DNA from: Tritrichomonas foetus
Taxonomy: Eukaryota > Parabasalia > Tritrichomonadida > Tritrichomonadidae
Direction of reading: 5' to 3'
DNA length: 64,000 bases
NCBI GenBank assembly: GCA_001839685.1
Contig: MLAK01001271.1
Span: 1 to 64,000 of the forward strand
Positions 33,201 through 42,485 of the stretch are shown here, piece by piece. The position numbers and the translations under genes were made by a program. How positions within the stretch are numbered: the first letter of the stretch is position 1; each line of letters begins with the position of its first letter. The notes below the pieces were generated by a model. That model was not told the DNA's origin. It saw only the letters and a program-made list of their open reading frames with translations, and searched no databases.

Positions 33201-36200
33201 TTGTTTCTCAAGCTGATCTAGGTCATTATTTTGGCCCAATTATTCGTTCTTTATCTTTTGCACTAACTTTAAATGATGACATGACTCGTGATGCAGCCAA
33301 AAACTTGCTTTATGCTGTTCACGATAAAGGCGAATCATTTATTGGTGATGATAGCTTAAATACACTTGAAGATCTTTGGACTACACCAGTTGAAAGTAAA
33401 GAAGTGCGTGAATTAATAAATAATATGAAGGAATCAAAGCCTCCTTCGACTCACGTTCGATCATTACATTTTCCACTTCCAGATACGACTAAAGGACATG
33501 TTCGCGCATTTTCGGAAGATGCTGTTCTTTCAAGAATTGTGTCCCCAAATTTAGGTGTTGGAAAGCATTTAGAAAATTGGTTAATGGCATTTGTTGTTAC
33601 TTTAATAAGTTCAAGTCCTGTTGAGCAAATCAGAGAATGTGCAACAGTTGCAAATGCATATAAGCCGCTTGCTTCTGATCTTGTATCAATAGCTTTCCAT
33701 TCATGCTGGCAACAAATGTCAAATAAAGGGAAACTTTTAATAACTTCGAGCTTCCGAGAACTTTTGCTTGCCAAAGAAAACTATGAAAATGTTGCAAGAG
33801 AAATTTTTAAGATTTTAGTATTTATGCATAAAGTTGGACAGCCTCTTGACATTGGCTTTGAGGATATTATTGAATCCTCTAAAAGATATGGTGCTACACC
33901 TTTTGCACTCAAATTGGGCCAAGAAGATTTAGATCGTCGTGGTGGACGAGTTAAAATTGGCTTATTGTCTCAGTTAATTGATATCTATCTTCAGATGGGA
34001 AATTGGACAAATGCTGCTGCTGTTTGGAAAATGTGTGAAAGCAAAAAAGCATCAAATAAAGAACTTTTTGTTCAACTCAAAATGTGGGACTTAGCAGCAG
34101 AAGAATACAAGAAAGGATTTGAAGGAAATCGTGGTGATCCATCCACATTTGTTGGATTAATTCATTCACTATCTGAACAAGAAAAATGGAATGATGTTAT
34201 ATCATATCTCCCTGTTTTTGAATCTCAAAAACGTCATTTGAAACACGAAACATCTGTTTATTTTGCATCTGCAGCTTTGCAACTCGGCCGATGGGATGAT
34301 TTAGATAATATTTTACAATATGCACCACAAGATTCACTTCATGTTACAACTTTGCATGCACTTAATTCCTTACATCATAGAAATTGGAAGAAAGTGACAC
34401 AATATGTAGATAATGGATTCGCCATCCTTGCAAGTCGACCGATTCGCTTTTTCAGTGACCAGCAAAGAATTCATAGAGAAACAATGTTTGCTGCACAGAA
34501 ATTGATAGAAATTAATGAAATGATGACATGGCTTCAAACTAATGATGAATCATTAAAACAAAATATCCAAAGTGTTTGGAAAGCAAGACTAAAAACTGCA
34601 CCGAGTGATTTTGAACTTTGGTTTAAATTAATTTCTGAACGTGTTCAAATCACACAAATTCGCGATGAAACTCTCATCAAATTCTTCCAAATGCATAGTG
34701 TTTCACTTGGTACAAAAATGCACAATAACACATTTGATATTCTATTCCCTAACTTTTCATATGAAACATCACCTGATCTTGATAAATTATGTTATACAAT
34801 ATCAAAATGGCATACAGGTGATCAAAAAACTGCTCTTGAGCTCATGGAGAAATTATTGGAGACTGTCTCGACATCATTAAAACAAAAATGTGCTTATTTA
34901 TATGCAGATTGGGTTGTAGAAAATGATGAGTCAAATGATGCCTATTTCAAAGCATATAAGCACCTCAAAAATGCTATAGAAAGCTCTGATAGGACTCCAA
35001 TCAAAGAAGTTCAGAAAAAAGTTTCTATTATCGATAAATCACCACCAGTTTCACCGCATTTGCAACGATTCACACCATTTAAGACGGCATTGGTCCTTCC
35101 TACTCATATGATGAAAGATTTGGTTACTGGTGAAAACACAGAAAAACTTCTAAGAAAATGGGCTTCAGTGAATGTTTCTTTAACTTCGATTGATGATAAT
35201 AACTTAGAAAGTTATGTAACCAATGCAATTCACGCATTAATTCAATGTTGTAGAATTGCACCGTCATTTCCTGATCTTGTTCAACTTCTTCATATTTTCT
35301 TTGAAAATGCTACAATTATTAAAATCTTTAATAATACAGCAAAAGACATTTTTGAAAAGTTATCTGCCTCTTTACTTCTTGAAGCAGCACCACAACTTCT
35401 TATTCAACTTGCTCATCCATCACCAAATGTTTCGTCTTTAGTCCATCAAATTATCATGTCAATGCTTCCAAATCATTTTCATTCCTTAATCTTTTCTATT
35501 ATTGTTATGACATTTTCAAAGAATTCTCGACGTTCTGAAGCAGCTGAGCAAATTCTTAATGAATTCAAAAATTACTATCCAAATATTTACTCAGAAGTTA
35601 CTTTAATTCGAAATAGTCTTTTAACTGCCGCTGTAACCTGGTATGAATTCTCTTCATTAAAAGTCAGTGATGCCATAAACTTTTTCAAAGCACACCAACC
35701 TGATCAAGCAATTTTAACATTAATTGAATATGTCAATGAACTTAAATCACCAAAATGTGAAATGCATTATCGATTCTTAGAAATGTATGATCATCAACTC
35801 AAAAAATTAAGTTCAATACTTGAAAATGATAGTAATGTCGATCAATTAATACAATGGTGTGATGAAGTATTTCCATTATTCAATAATGAAGTTGCTCGTG
35901 TTCAATTAATCCAACTGAAAACAATTTCACAAGAATTGTGTGAAAAACGTGACTTTGCTCTTGCTGTTCCGGGAACATATAAGCCTGATAAACCATTAAT
36001 TCACATTAAATATTTTGTTGACCAATTTGGTGTTTACATGTCCAAGCAACAGCCTAAAGATGTTGTTATTAAAGGTGAAGATGGCCTCTTTTATCAATAT
36101 TTACTTAAAGGACATGAAGATCTTCGTCTTGATGAAAGAATCATGCAATTCTTTAAATTAATCAATTCATATATTAAGAAGGAAAGTATTTTTGGATCAA

Positions 36201-37135
36201 ATCATATTCAGACAATGCACGTCATTCCTCTTTCTTTAGAGCACGGCCTTGTTCAATGGATTCCAGGTACGGATACACTTAGATCTATTGTTATGCAATA
36301 TAGAGGACTTTATAATCGAGATCCAACAGAAGAAATTCATCTTTTAAGTCAATATGGCTTTGATCGATATGATACTTTAATTCCTGTACAAAAAATGCAG
36401 ATCCTTAGTAAAATCTTTAGAGAAGTTCCTGATACTGATTTAGCTAACTTTTTATGGATTAAAGCATCATCTGCTGACATTTGGCATAAACAAACAGAAA
36501 CATTTGCCGTCACTACAGCAATGACTTCAATTGTTGGATACATTATAGGATTAGGTGAAAGGCATCCATCAAATTTGCTGATTGATCGATTCACTGGAAA
36601 AGTTGTTCATATTGATTTTGGTGATTGCTTTGAACGAGCTTCTAAACGAAGTTATTTACCTGAAGATGTGCCATTCCGTCTAACTAGGATGATGATAAAA
36701 GCAATGGGAATAACTGGAATTCATGGAACTTTTCGAACTTCATTTGTTAACATGTCTTCACTTTTGAGAGAAAACAGAAATGTTTTAATGATGGTTCTTT
36801 CGATTTTCGTACATGAACCTTTGATTGATCCTGAAGGTGAAGACAAAAAGACAAAATCTGAATTCGATAATTTTCCAATGATGAAAAGAAGTACAAGTTC
36901 CACTTTCACTTTATCTGCCTACGACGATGGAAAAGTTTATACTGGGGAATATCCAAAAGAGACACAACTTTCATCGATCGAGCTAAGAAGGAGAATTAAA
37001 GAAAAACTTCGAGGAACAGATTTCGAAGAAGGAAAGGTTTTATCAGTGGAAGAACAAGCAGACAGGTTAATATCAATGGCTACAAACACATACAATTTAG
37101 CCAAGCTTTATCACGGATGGTATCCATTCTGGTGA
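30296..37135 (+). CDS. TOR: TOR kinase (PIKK family)
   Basis: A 2279-residue PIKK, slightly shorter than human mTOR (2549). Residues 1-1150 are HEAT repeats, about 1200-1770 a FAT domain, about 1778-1870 an FRB-like helical bundle, about 1905-2200 the kinase, and the last 30 residues a FATC. The FATC end YHGWYPFW closely matches the YIGWCPFW of TOR and separates it from ATM, ATR and DNA-PK. LLKGHEDLRLDERIMQFF and FRLTRMM are kinase hallmarks. The catalytic loop reads GLGERHPSN, with Glu2088 where TOR has the catalytic Asp, followed by an intact HIDFGDCF. FRB contacts for rapamycin appear changed (see findings). In other eukaryotes it acts in TORC1 and TORC2 to control growth. Confidence 0.95.
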   Translation: MNLIDLPIPKTCNAMIETFETYYNTFYIEMVRMSNTALQDYIETYIDLLTTMSKTLNSADLIRVSIGVISLHTFGYNNFLQLSQLFDRLIPQTDLEYVRFTSWCAGILIHHPREDQSRYVAHLVERAIGWIRAKGRRARALAAVNLLHVISRNAGNASVLFLPNLKSAGWELVSHPSQQVLRDTAECLRCFTLALMRYGRSEIQSYLDFFYHLCDKLLAFGNPIKEYAALLILQNFMQIYPDYFISKIQDMWNLFIDAYDHSSENILIQSASFCTSVCICVVDPKFFVDSVADEVMAQAEDLILEFEKETVKYLQLMIEKVPDYMIEKIDVLKSMARSLLDNQFYDPALKLLCTCINVFQDKLCPFDMNLLEMALKAPMTSFYTELFVSFFKITSAPLDQIKKSLIDRISDELKSNNQLEPLKMVADLPPIALEGAGFLYNSVSALTTHENTKIRSAVPKALYNIAVSTKSISFDALFKGLIKFATYEDNLHVRQNVLQVLYEHCSIEMATPEYLNILKIFVNDDSNSVRQTSLKILAKLKEYNPMYVTSITRHAILDYFFILNQVTSIRQRSRIAKILPDLIHASSSAVPTYSEVFLRILIKAFQDPQVAKFNNFIEETANTTILIGLADSLATLAPYDPAQVSKYLDQIVPQFCAYLVPTEHRTLISSILKAFLVLLTPPCSNVDIRTKVPTILSACSSLLANTRSRAIRKMILRVTGAIGIIEVHQKPLEKIAATPENIDEDLARQFYHPLRDTEGLIDETMLLNPKEVSNYYTVVAASSLLTVFKDSSLKDLRYDAAQALVNVLHSPKMSALSYFDEFVAHFLEILEQCSIEEMKLFLPLYSELVSSSTNNTIPFVERSLRLIHNRFCDELMIDFFNLIRSFLQALGHGFSEFASETICLLVVVLDSWKTINADVCRGVLEIFSILGTFAVDHQYLIIPQICDAIDCQQSLPIVRVMALDSLRILVSQADLGHYFGPIIRSLSFALTLNDDMTRDAAKNLLYAVHDKGESFIGDDSLNTLEDLWTTPVESKEVRELINNMKESKPPSTHVRSLHFPLPDTTKGHVRAFSEDAVLSRIVSPNLGVGKHLENWLMAFVVTLISSSPVEQIRECATVANAYKPLASDLVSIAFHSCWQQMSNKGKLLITSSFRELLLAKENYENVAREIFKILVFMHKVGQPLDIGFEDIIESSKRYGATPFALKLGQEDLDRRGGRVKIGLLSQLIDIYLQMGNWTNAAAVWKMCESKKASNKELFVQLKMWDLAAEEYKKGFEGNRGDPSTFVGLIHSLSEQEKWNDVISYLPVFESQKRHLKHETSVYFASAALQLGRWDDLDNILQYAPQDSLHVTTLHALNSLHHRNWKKVTQYVDNGFAILASRPIRFFSDQQRIHRETMFAAQKLIEINEMMTWLQTNDESLKQNIQSVWKARLKTAPSDFELWFKLISERVQITQIRDETLIKFFQMHSVSLGTKMHNNTFDILFPNFSYETSPDLDKLCYTISKWHTGDQKTALELMEKLLETVSTSLKQKCAYLYADWVVENDESNDAYFKAYKHLKNAIESSDRTPIKEVQKKVSIIDKSPPVSPHLQRFTPFKTALVLPTHMMKDLVTGENTEKLLRKWASVNVSLTSIDDNNLESYVTNAIHALIQCCRIAPSFPDLVQLLHIFFENATIIKIFNNTAKDIFEKLSASLLLEAAPQLLIQLAHPSPNVSSLVHQIIMSMLPNHFHSLIFSIIVMTFSKNSRRSEAAEQILNEFKNYYPNIYSEVTLIRNSLLTAAVTWYEFSSLKVSDAINFFKAHQPDQAILTLIEYVNELKSPKCEMHYRFLEMYDHQLKKLSSILENDSNVDQLIQWCDEVFPLFNNEVARVQLIQLKTISQELCEKRDFALAVPGTYKPDKPLIHIKYFVDQFGVYMSKQQPKDVVIKGEDGLFYQYLLKGHEDLRLDERIMQFFKLINSYIKKESIFGSNHIQTMHVIPLSLEHGLVQWIPGTDTLRSIVMQYRGLYNRDPTEEIHLLSQYGFDRYDTLIPVQKMQILSKIFREVPDTDLANFLWIKASSADIWHKQTETFAVTTAMTSIVGYIIGLGERHPSNLLIDRFTGKVVHIDFGDCFERASKRSYLPEDVPFRLTRMMIKAMGITGIHGTFRTSFVNMSSLLRENRNVLMMVLSIFVHEPLIDPEGEDKKTKSEFDNFPMMKRSTSSTFTLSAYDDGKVYTGEYPKETQLSSIELRRRIKEKLRGTDFEEGKVLSVEEQADRLISMATNTYNLAKLYHGWYPFW

Positions 37136-37560
37136 ATATTTGATATTTTCATGATTTTTTTCTCATTGAATCTTTATGTGAACATTGATTTTGATCGGAT
37201 TTTAATTTAATTTGAATCTTTACATTGACTTATTTTTTGTTTGTTTCCATTTTATTTTTTTGAAATTTTGTAATAAATCAAAATTACATTAGAAATATTA
37301 TCTTTATTTTTACTTTTATTTCTGTTTATTCGTTCTGCTTTAGTATGTATTTAAAAATATTCATGCGGCATCATTGCTATGAGGTCAGGATATAAAGGTT
37401 GTCAGGAAATTTGAGAAGCAGTTGTCATTTCTGAGACAGTTTGGTTTATTATCAGAATTTTTTATTTTTTTTGAATTTTTTCTATGGTGTCAAAAAAAAA
37501 TTGAATTATTCTGAATAACAAATTTTATCATCAAAATCACCTCATTATTATCCAGTCCAA
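37136..37560. other. Intergenic, TOR to VIT-VWA gene
   Basis: AT-rich spacer between two plus-strand genes. It holds the TOR 3' end and the promoter of the next gene, whose initiator-like motif is listed separately. Nothing else seen. Confidence 0.55.
37537..37547 (+). promoter_or_regulatory. Initiator-like motif before the VIT-VWA gene
   Basis: TCACCTCATTA lies 13 bases before the ATG. It resembles the trichomonad initiator TCAYTWYTCATTA with two bases missing from the middle. The short distance to the ATG fits the very short leaders of this group. Confidence 0.45.
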
Positions 37561-40500
37561 ATGCCTTTTGGTTCATGCTTCATTATTGATGACTTATCTA
37601 AAAAAGAAATAAATCTGTTTCCAAAGAAAATCGACATTAGAGGAAAAAAAAATGGATTTATATGCAGCTATGAAGTTGGGTTTACTTATTTTAATGATTT
37701 AGATTACCCTGTTGATTTAAAATACTGTATACCTATTGAAAATGATCTTTGTATTCATTCGATTAAAGCCAAAACATCAGATTATTCTGTTGAATTTTCC
37801 CTTCGTGAATCGTCCGAAGCGGAAACAATATTTAAAGAAACAACAGATTATGGAATACATGGGATTCTCATTCACTCAACAGATGGTCTTTTAACAACTA
37901 TTTCATTAGGAAATCTCCCACCAAAAAGTGAATGTTTGATCAATTTCAATGTAATAATGATATCAACGTTAAACCCTGACTTAAAATCAATTCGAACAAG
38001 GTTTCCACTTGAAATTTGTAATAATAATGGCAACATTTATAACCTTAATTCTGGTAACATAACAGAAAATAATATAATTCATTATGAAATGAAAATTATT
38101 GAGCCATTTGATATAGCAGATATTAGCACATTTTTTTCTAGCACAATAGAAAAAATTAGGGAAAATGAATATATTGTATCAAATAACAATTCACTACTCA
38201 ACCAACAAACTCAAAAAGAATTAGATGGAAAAGAGGAGGAAGTACACCATCAATTTATTCATGATCCTACAATGAATAATGAAGTAATAATGTATGACAT
38301 ATCATTCAAAGAAGAAATTACCTCATTCATATCGAATTTTGAGGAATATTCTTTTCTTAATTTCATTCCCAAATTGAATAATGAAGAAAATGATCCAAGT
38401 GTTAGCCAAAAAAAGTCAAGTAAGAAATTCCAACAGGAATTTATTTTTATTATTGATTGCAGCGGATCAATGCAAGGAAGTCGAATAAATCAAGCCAAAG
38501 AATGTTTAAAATTGCTCGTTCATTCATTACCTGTAAACTGTTATTATAATATTATTCAATTTGGAAGTGATTTCAAACCTTTCCACCCAGAATCTGTTGA
38601 ATACACCAAAGAGAACGTTCAAAATTCTTTAAAAAAGATTAGCCAAATTCAAGCGAATTTAGGAGGAACAGAAATGCTCAAACCTTTTGAATTTATTCAT
38701 TCTAAAAAACCAAAAAATTGTCAATCAGGAAACAAGCGTCAACTATTTTTAATCACTGATGGTGCCGATTTTCATCCAGATCAGGTTTTGAACCTCATTG
38801 AAGATATGAAAGAATTTAATCGTATTTTTTCAATTGGAATTGGACGAGGTGCAGATCCAAAAATCATTAAAAGATCTTCACAAATAACAGATGGTCAGTA
38901 TAGTTTTATTTTAGATGGTGCCGATTTAAGGGCAAAGGTGATTCCTCAATTAAATGCTTCAATGACAAAAGTTATCAAAAATATTCAGATTCATACAGAA
39001 AATGAAGAATCGATCAAAGTAGTTCCATATCCTATAAGAAACATTGCCCTCAATATCGCATCATATTTCATTATTCGCAATGAAAACAAATCCAAAATTG
39101 ACGAAAATCATTCTATTTTACTCACTGGAAACTATGATGAATATGAATATGAATTTATAGCTGAAACTATCAATCAGCAATCATTATCAGAAACAAATCT
39201 GGATTCAAAAGAAATGAAGGCTATTATAGAAAAGTTATTTAGTTTTCATGAGATTCAGAGCTTAATTATGGAAATCAATGAGCTCCAAAAGCAAAAAACA
39301 CCAGAAATCGAATCAATATTAAAAGAAAAAATACAAACGATCATTTCAATTAGCATAAAATCTGGAATTCTATGTCCTTATACTTCATTTGTTGGTATTT
39401 TCAAAAAAAATACCGAAAATATTAAAGAATATAAAAATATCTATGTTGAAATCAATAATCAGTTTATTCCTTTCCAAATTCCTAAGAACATTTTTGAATC
39501 TAAAACTGACCCCAATACAGATTTGTCAATATTGAAAACATGTATATCAAACCAAATGTCAATTCCACTTGAAAAGATCAAAATTAAGAACTTTAAAACT
39601 CATATGATTATACAAGATGAAATAGAATTACAAGACAATGTCAAATTAAGCATGGAATATGTTCCAATTCGAAGCAACGTTAGTATTAACATTAATGGTC
39701 GCATAGTATCGATACCAATTGATCAATTAGATGATTTCCTATATGCACGAAAGGTTATCAATCAAACAATATCAGATGAAAAAAACTCAGATCCATCCAA
39801 TACAAAAGATTTTGAAATAGTTGATTATAATGAAATCACTGATGGGCATAATACAATATCTCTTCATCAATCTTTCAGACATTTAGATTTAACCAAAGAG
39901 TTGCATGCTGTTCACAATTCTAACAACAAAATTAATATAATAATTCGTAGAAATAATGAAAAACTCCCTATTGAATGTGATCCACAAATAACAATTGATG
40001 AAATGAAGGAACTTTTGAAGAATAAATATAAATTTGATATATTTCATGATCGAATGCTATTTCAAGGAAAAACTCTTAGAGCAAGTGATATATTATATGA
40101 TAGAAATATTTCCAATAATTCCGAAATTTATCTTGCTCGTATCTATCGGGGAGGTCAACAATTATTTGTGAAAACTATGAATCAAAATTTAAGCTTTGAT
40201 TTTGATTTTGTCTCACATTCTATTGTGACTGATTCTTCAAGTGAAACCAATTGTGAGAATATTAATCAAGGAAAGAAAGTTTGCGATATTAAAGAAATGA
40301 TTGAAAAAGAAACTCATATACCAAAAGAGTATCAACGCCTTATTTTTGGTGGAAAACAAATGGAAGATGATCATTTTATTAGCGATTATTCTATTCTACC
40401 TAATTCAACAATATATATGTTGCTTCGTTTGAAAGGTGGAATGCAAATTCATATAAAAATTAACCACTCTGGAAAAAGTATCACTCTTAATGTGTCACCA

Positions 40501-41157
40501 GAAGAGAAAATTGAAGAAATTCGAAGACAAATTTTCCAAATTGAAGGAATTCCACCCGAACAACAAAATTTAACGTTCAATGGAATTAGTTTACTTGATG
40601 ATCATTGTCTTGATTATTATAATATTGAAGAAAACTCAATAATTCGTGTCTCATTGCAAGCACCTGCTGGAAAATGCTGTTTATCATATTCTCACCCTTC
40701 AACAACTAACATTTCTTCATTGAATCCACCAAAAACAGATTTTGAAATCTCATTATTATTGGACAATCATTCAATTGAGGGATATTGGGAAAATTTAAAT
40801 GAGATATTACGGGTATGCAAATTACTGAATCTCACTAAAGAAATTATTATCGAGAAAATTAGCAATTTCAGAGAAAAAAGAAAAGAAAATGAACATGAAG
40901 AAGATAATAAAAAGGAGTTCGAAAATCTTGATGAATTGATCAATAGCATTTTAAATCTTATTAAAAATTCCAATGAGCAATTACTTGATCAAATATTAGC
41001 CACAATCATTGCTATTTCCATTTTACATGAAAAAGCTATTGATCAGGAAGAGATATGGTGTATCCTAGAACAAAAGGCATCTTTATGGTTTTCAAGTATT
41101 TCAACCAATATAAATTGGAAAGAATTGATATCATTTTTTTCATTCTTAATAAAATAA
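37561..41157 (+). CDS. VIT-VWA protein with tandem ubiquitin-like domains
   Basis: A 1198-residue protein. Residues 5-135 form a VIT domain (GFICSYEVGFTYFNDLDYPV, ESSEAETIFKE). Residues 290-480 form a VWA domain with a complete metal-binding MIDAS: IDCSGSM (Asp at about 298), GGTEM and ITDGAD. At about 789-865 there is a ubiquitin-like fold ending IYRGG. At 866-960 a second begins QLFVKTM and ends LLRLKGG, close to ubiquitin (PKEYQRLIFGGKQMEDD, with Ile44 and Lys48 equivalents) but with a long insert in the first loop. At 961-1040 a third begins MQIHIKI with GIPPEQQNLTFNG. A much weaker ubiquitin-like segment may lie at about 625-705. The C-terminal part (about 1060-1198, YWENLNEI and LATIIAISILHEK) resembles the helical end of other VIT-VWA proteins. 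The role is unknown; VIT-VWA relatives include PARP4 and VWA5A. Confidence 0.9.
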   Translation: MPFGSCFIIDDLSKKEINLFPKKIDIRGKKNGFICSYEVGFTYFNDLDYPVDLKYCIPIENDLCIHSIKAKTSDYSVEFSLRESSEAETIFKETTDYGIHGILIHSTDGLLTTISLGNLPPKSECLINFNVIMISTLNPDLKSIRTRFPLEICNNNGNIYNLNSGNITENNIIHYEMKIIEPFDIADISTFFSSTIEKIRENEYIVSNNNSLLNQQTQKELDGKEEEVHHQFIHDPTMNNEVIMYDISFKEEITSFISNFEEYSFLNFIPKLNNEENDPSVSQKKSSKKFQQEFIFIIDCSGSMQGSRINQAKECLKLLVHSLPVNCYYNIIQFGSDFKPFHPESVEYTKENVQNSLKKISQIQANLGGTEMLKPFEFIHSKKPKNCQSGNKRQLFLITDGADFHPDQVLNLIEDMKEFNRIFSIGIGRGADPKIIKRSSQITDGQYSFILDGADLRAKVIPQLNASMTKVIKNIQIHTENEESIKVVPYPIRNIALNIASYFIIRNENKSKIDENHSILLTGNYDEYEYEFIAETINQQSLSETNLDSKEMKAIIEKLFSFHEIQSLIMEINELQKQKTPEIESILKEKIQTIISISIKSGILCPYTSFVGIFKKNTENIKEYKNIYVEINNQFIPFQIPKNIFESKTDPNTDLSILKTCISNQMSIPLEKIKIKNFKTHMIIQDEIELQDNVKLSMEYVPIRSNVSININGRIVSIPIDQLDDFLYARKVINQTISDEKNSDPSNTKDFEIVDYNEITDGHNTISLHQSFRHLDLTKELHAVHNSNNKINIIIRRNNEKLPIECDPQITIDEMKELLKNKYKFDIFHDRMLFQGKTLRASDILYDRNISNNSEIYLARIYRGGQQLFVKTMNQNLSFDFDFVSHSIVTDSSSETNCENINQGKKVCDIKEMIEKETHIPKEYQRLIFGGKQMEDDHFISDYSILPNSTIYMLLRLKGGMQIHIKINHSGKSITLNVSPEEKIEEIRRQIFQIEGIPPEQQNLTFNGISLLDDHCLDYYNIEENSIIRVSLQAPAGKCCLSYSHPSTTNISSLNPPKTDFEISLLLDNHSIEGYWENLNEILRVCKLLNLTKEIIIEKISNFREKRKENEHEEDNKKEFENLDELINSILNLIKNSNEQLLDQILATIIAISILHEKAIDQEEIWCILEQKASLWFSSISTNINWKELISFFSFLIK

Positions 41158-41479
41158 ATTTCAATTAAATTTCTATTTTTTGAATTATCACTGCTATGTA
41201 AAGTTTACAGATATGACTTTTGTTTGTCCTTTCTTTATCAATTTTTCAGCAGGAGTTTTCCAACCAATTTGTTTGGAAATTCTCCACCATAACAATGCAA
41301 CAGTCGATTCGTCGAAACTGATTCAAGATTTATGAACAAAAATTAAGAAAAATATAAAATGAATGCAATGGCAGGCAAAAGAAGTAATTTGCGGTTCAAA
41401 TGATGGTGTACTAACACTTTCCAAATAGCACTTTCAAATTCAAGATTCGTCTATTTTATGGAATTTTCCATAACTCGCA

Positions 41480-42485
41480 AAGTATAACAGAAGAAAATTT
41501 GAGGGATTTAAGGGTTTTCTGTGTTAGATCGATTGAAAAATCTAATTTTGAACGTAAAAGTATCGTAAAAAACATAATACAGTTTTGAATCTAGGTTTTC
41601 CAGAAGCAAAATTGTTAACGATATGCAAAGACACTTCACTTGATTGCACTAAAGAGATTAAAGCTTTGCCTGTTTTTACATTAATTCAGAGCCATATTGA
41701 GTCATTAATAGCTGTTCAAAAAGGCATTCTAAGGTTTTGTAAATACAATGATCATTTTACTTTGATGGAAAATGAACGAAAAACAATGAAAATAAAACTA
41801 TTCCATAAAACTGAAGAATTAATCGAAAATATTGATTTGTTTTATGTCGATGTTATCTTTATCAAATTCATTCAATTCTGTCCTGAAAAGTTGGTTAAAA
41901 TAATCATTTTCCATCATTTTATCTCCTATCACAATCAATAAACTTCGAAAGCATTGAAAATATCTCGAAAAAATTATTATTACATTAAAATATTCCAAAT
42001 TATTGTGAAAATTAAATAGAAACACAATTCAAAAATAAAGAAATATCTGATAGTAATTACCAGACTGGTAGCAATTCAAAGAAAATTGATGAAATGGAAA
42101 ATTTATGTGAAACAATAAGAAGTATTAAAAAGAAATCGTCCTGAACTTGGTGGTCTTATAAATGAAGAATCCAAGAATACTCAACTAGTTGAGGAAAGTT
42201 TCCTTGAATGAAGTAACATTTTCTACATTTCTTTTTGAATTAAATAATGGATTACCGCCTGGATCAATAGACATGAGTAAATAGATTCCAGCTGGAGCAG
42301 CGTTTTTAATGGTGATCAACCAGCCAGGATTATTCCTTAATTTTGCACTTTTAAGTGATTTTGCAGAAAGTGTTGATGATATTAATATTTTTGATGGAAA
42401 CTCACTTGTATTTACTAAATTTTGTATGCAAAGAGTTATTGTTATCTCTCAAGCTCAACTTGATCAATTTATTTTGAGTCAATAA
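41480..42485 (+). pseudogene. Decayed gene of unknown family
   Basis: Plus-strand peptides run in order but in changing frames: an open block from about 41550 to 41941 (PEAKLLTICKDTSLDCTKEI, IQSHIESLIAVQKGILRF), then KKIDEMENLCETIRSIKKKS (about 42080), GGLINEESKNTQLVEESFLE followed by a stop (about 42145-42210), and finally VTFSTFLFELNNGLPPGSID, an in-frame TAG (about 42283), and a tail of about 65 codons ending in TAA at 42483-42485. The composition is protein-like throughout. I do not recognise the family. A minus-strand scrap just left of it (about 41310-41210, ISKQIGWKTPAEKLIKKG) is also coding-like but unassigned. Confidence 0.55.

Noticed and set aside
41585..41941. Functional 118-residue protein
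   Set aside because: It starts only at a TTG, and coding-like sequence continues downstream in other frames, so it is part of the relic gene.
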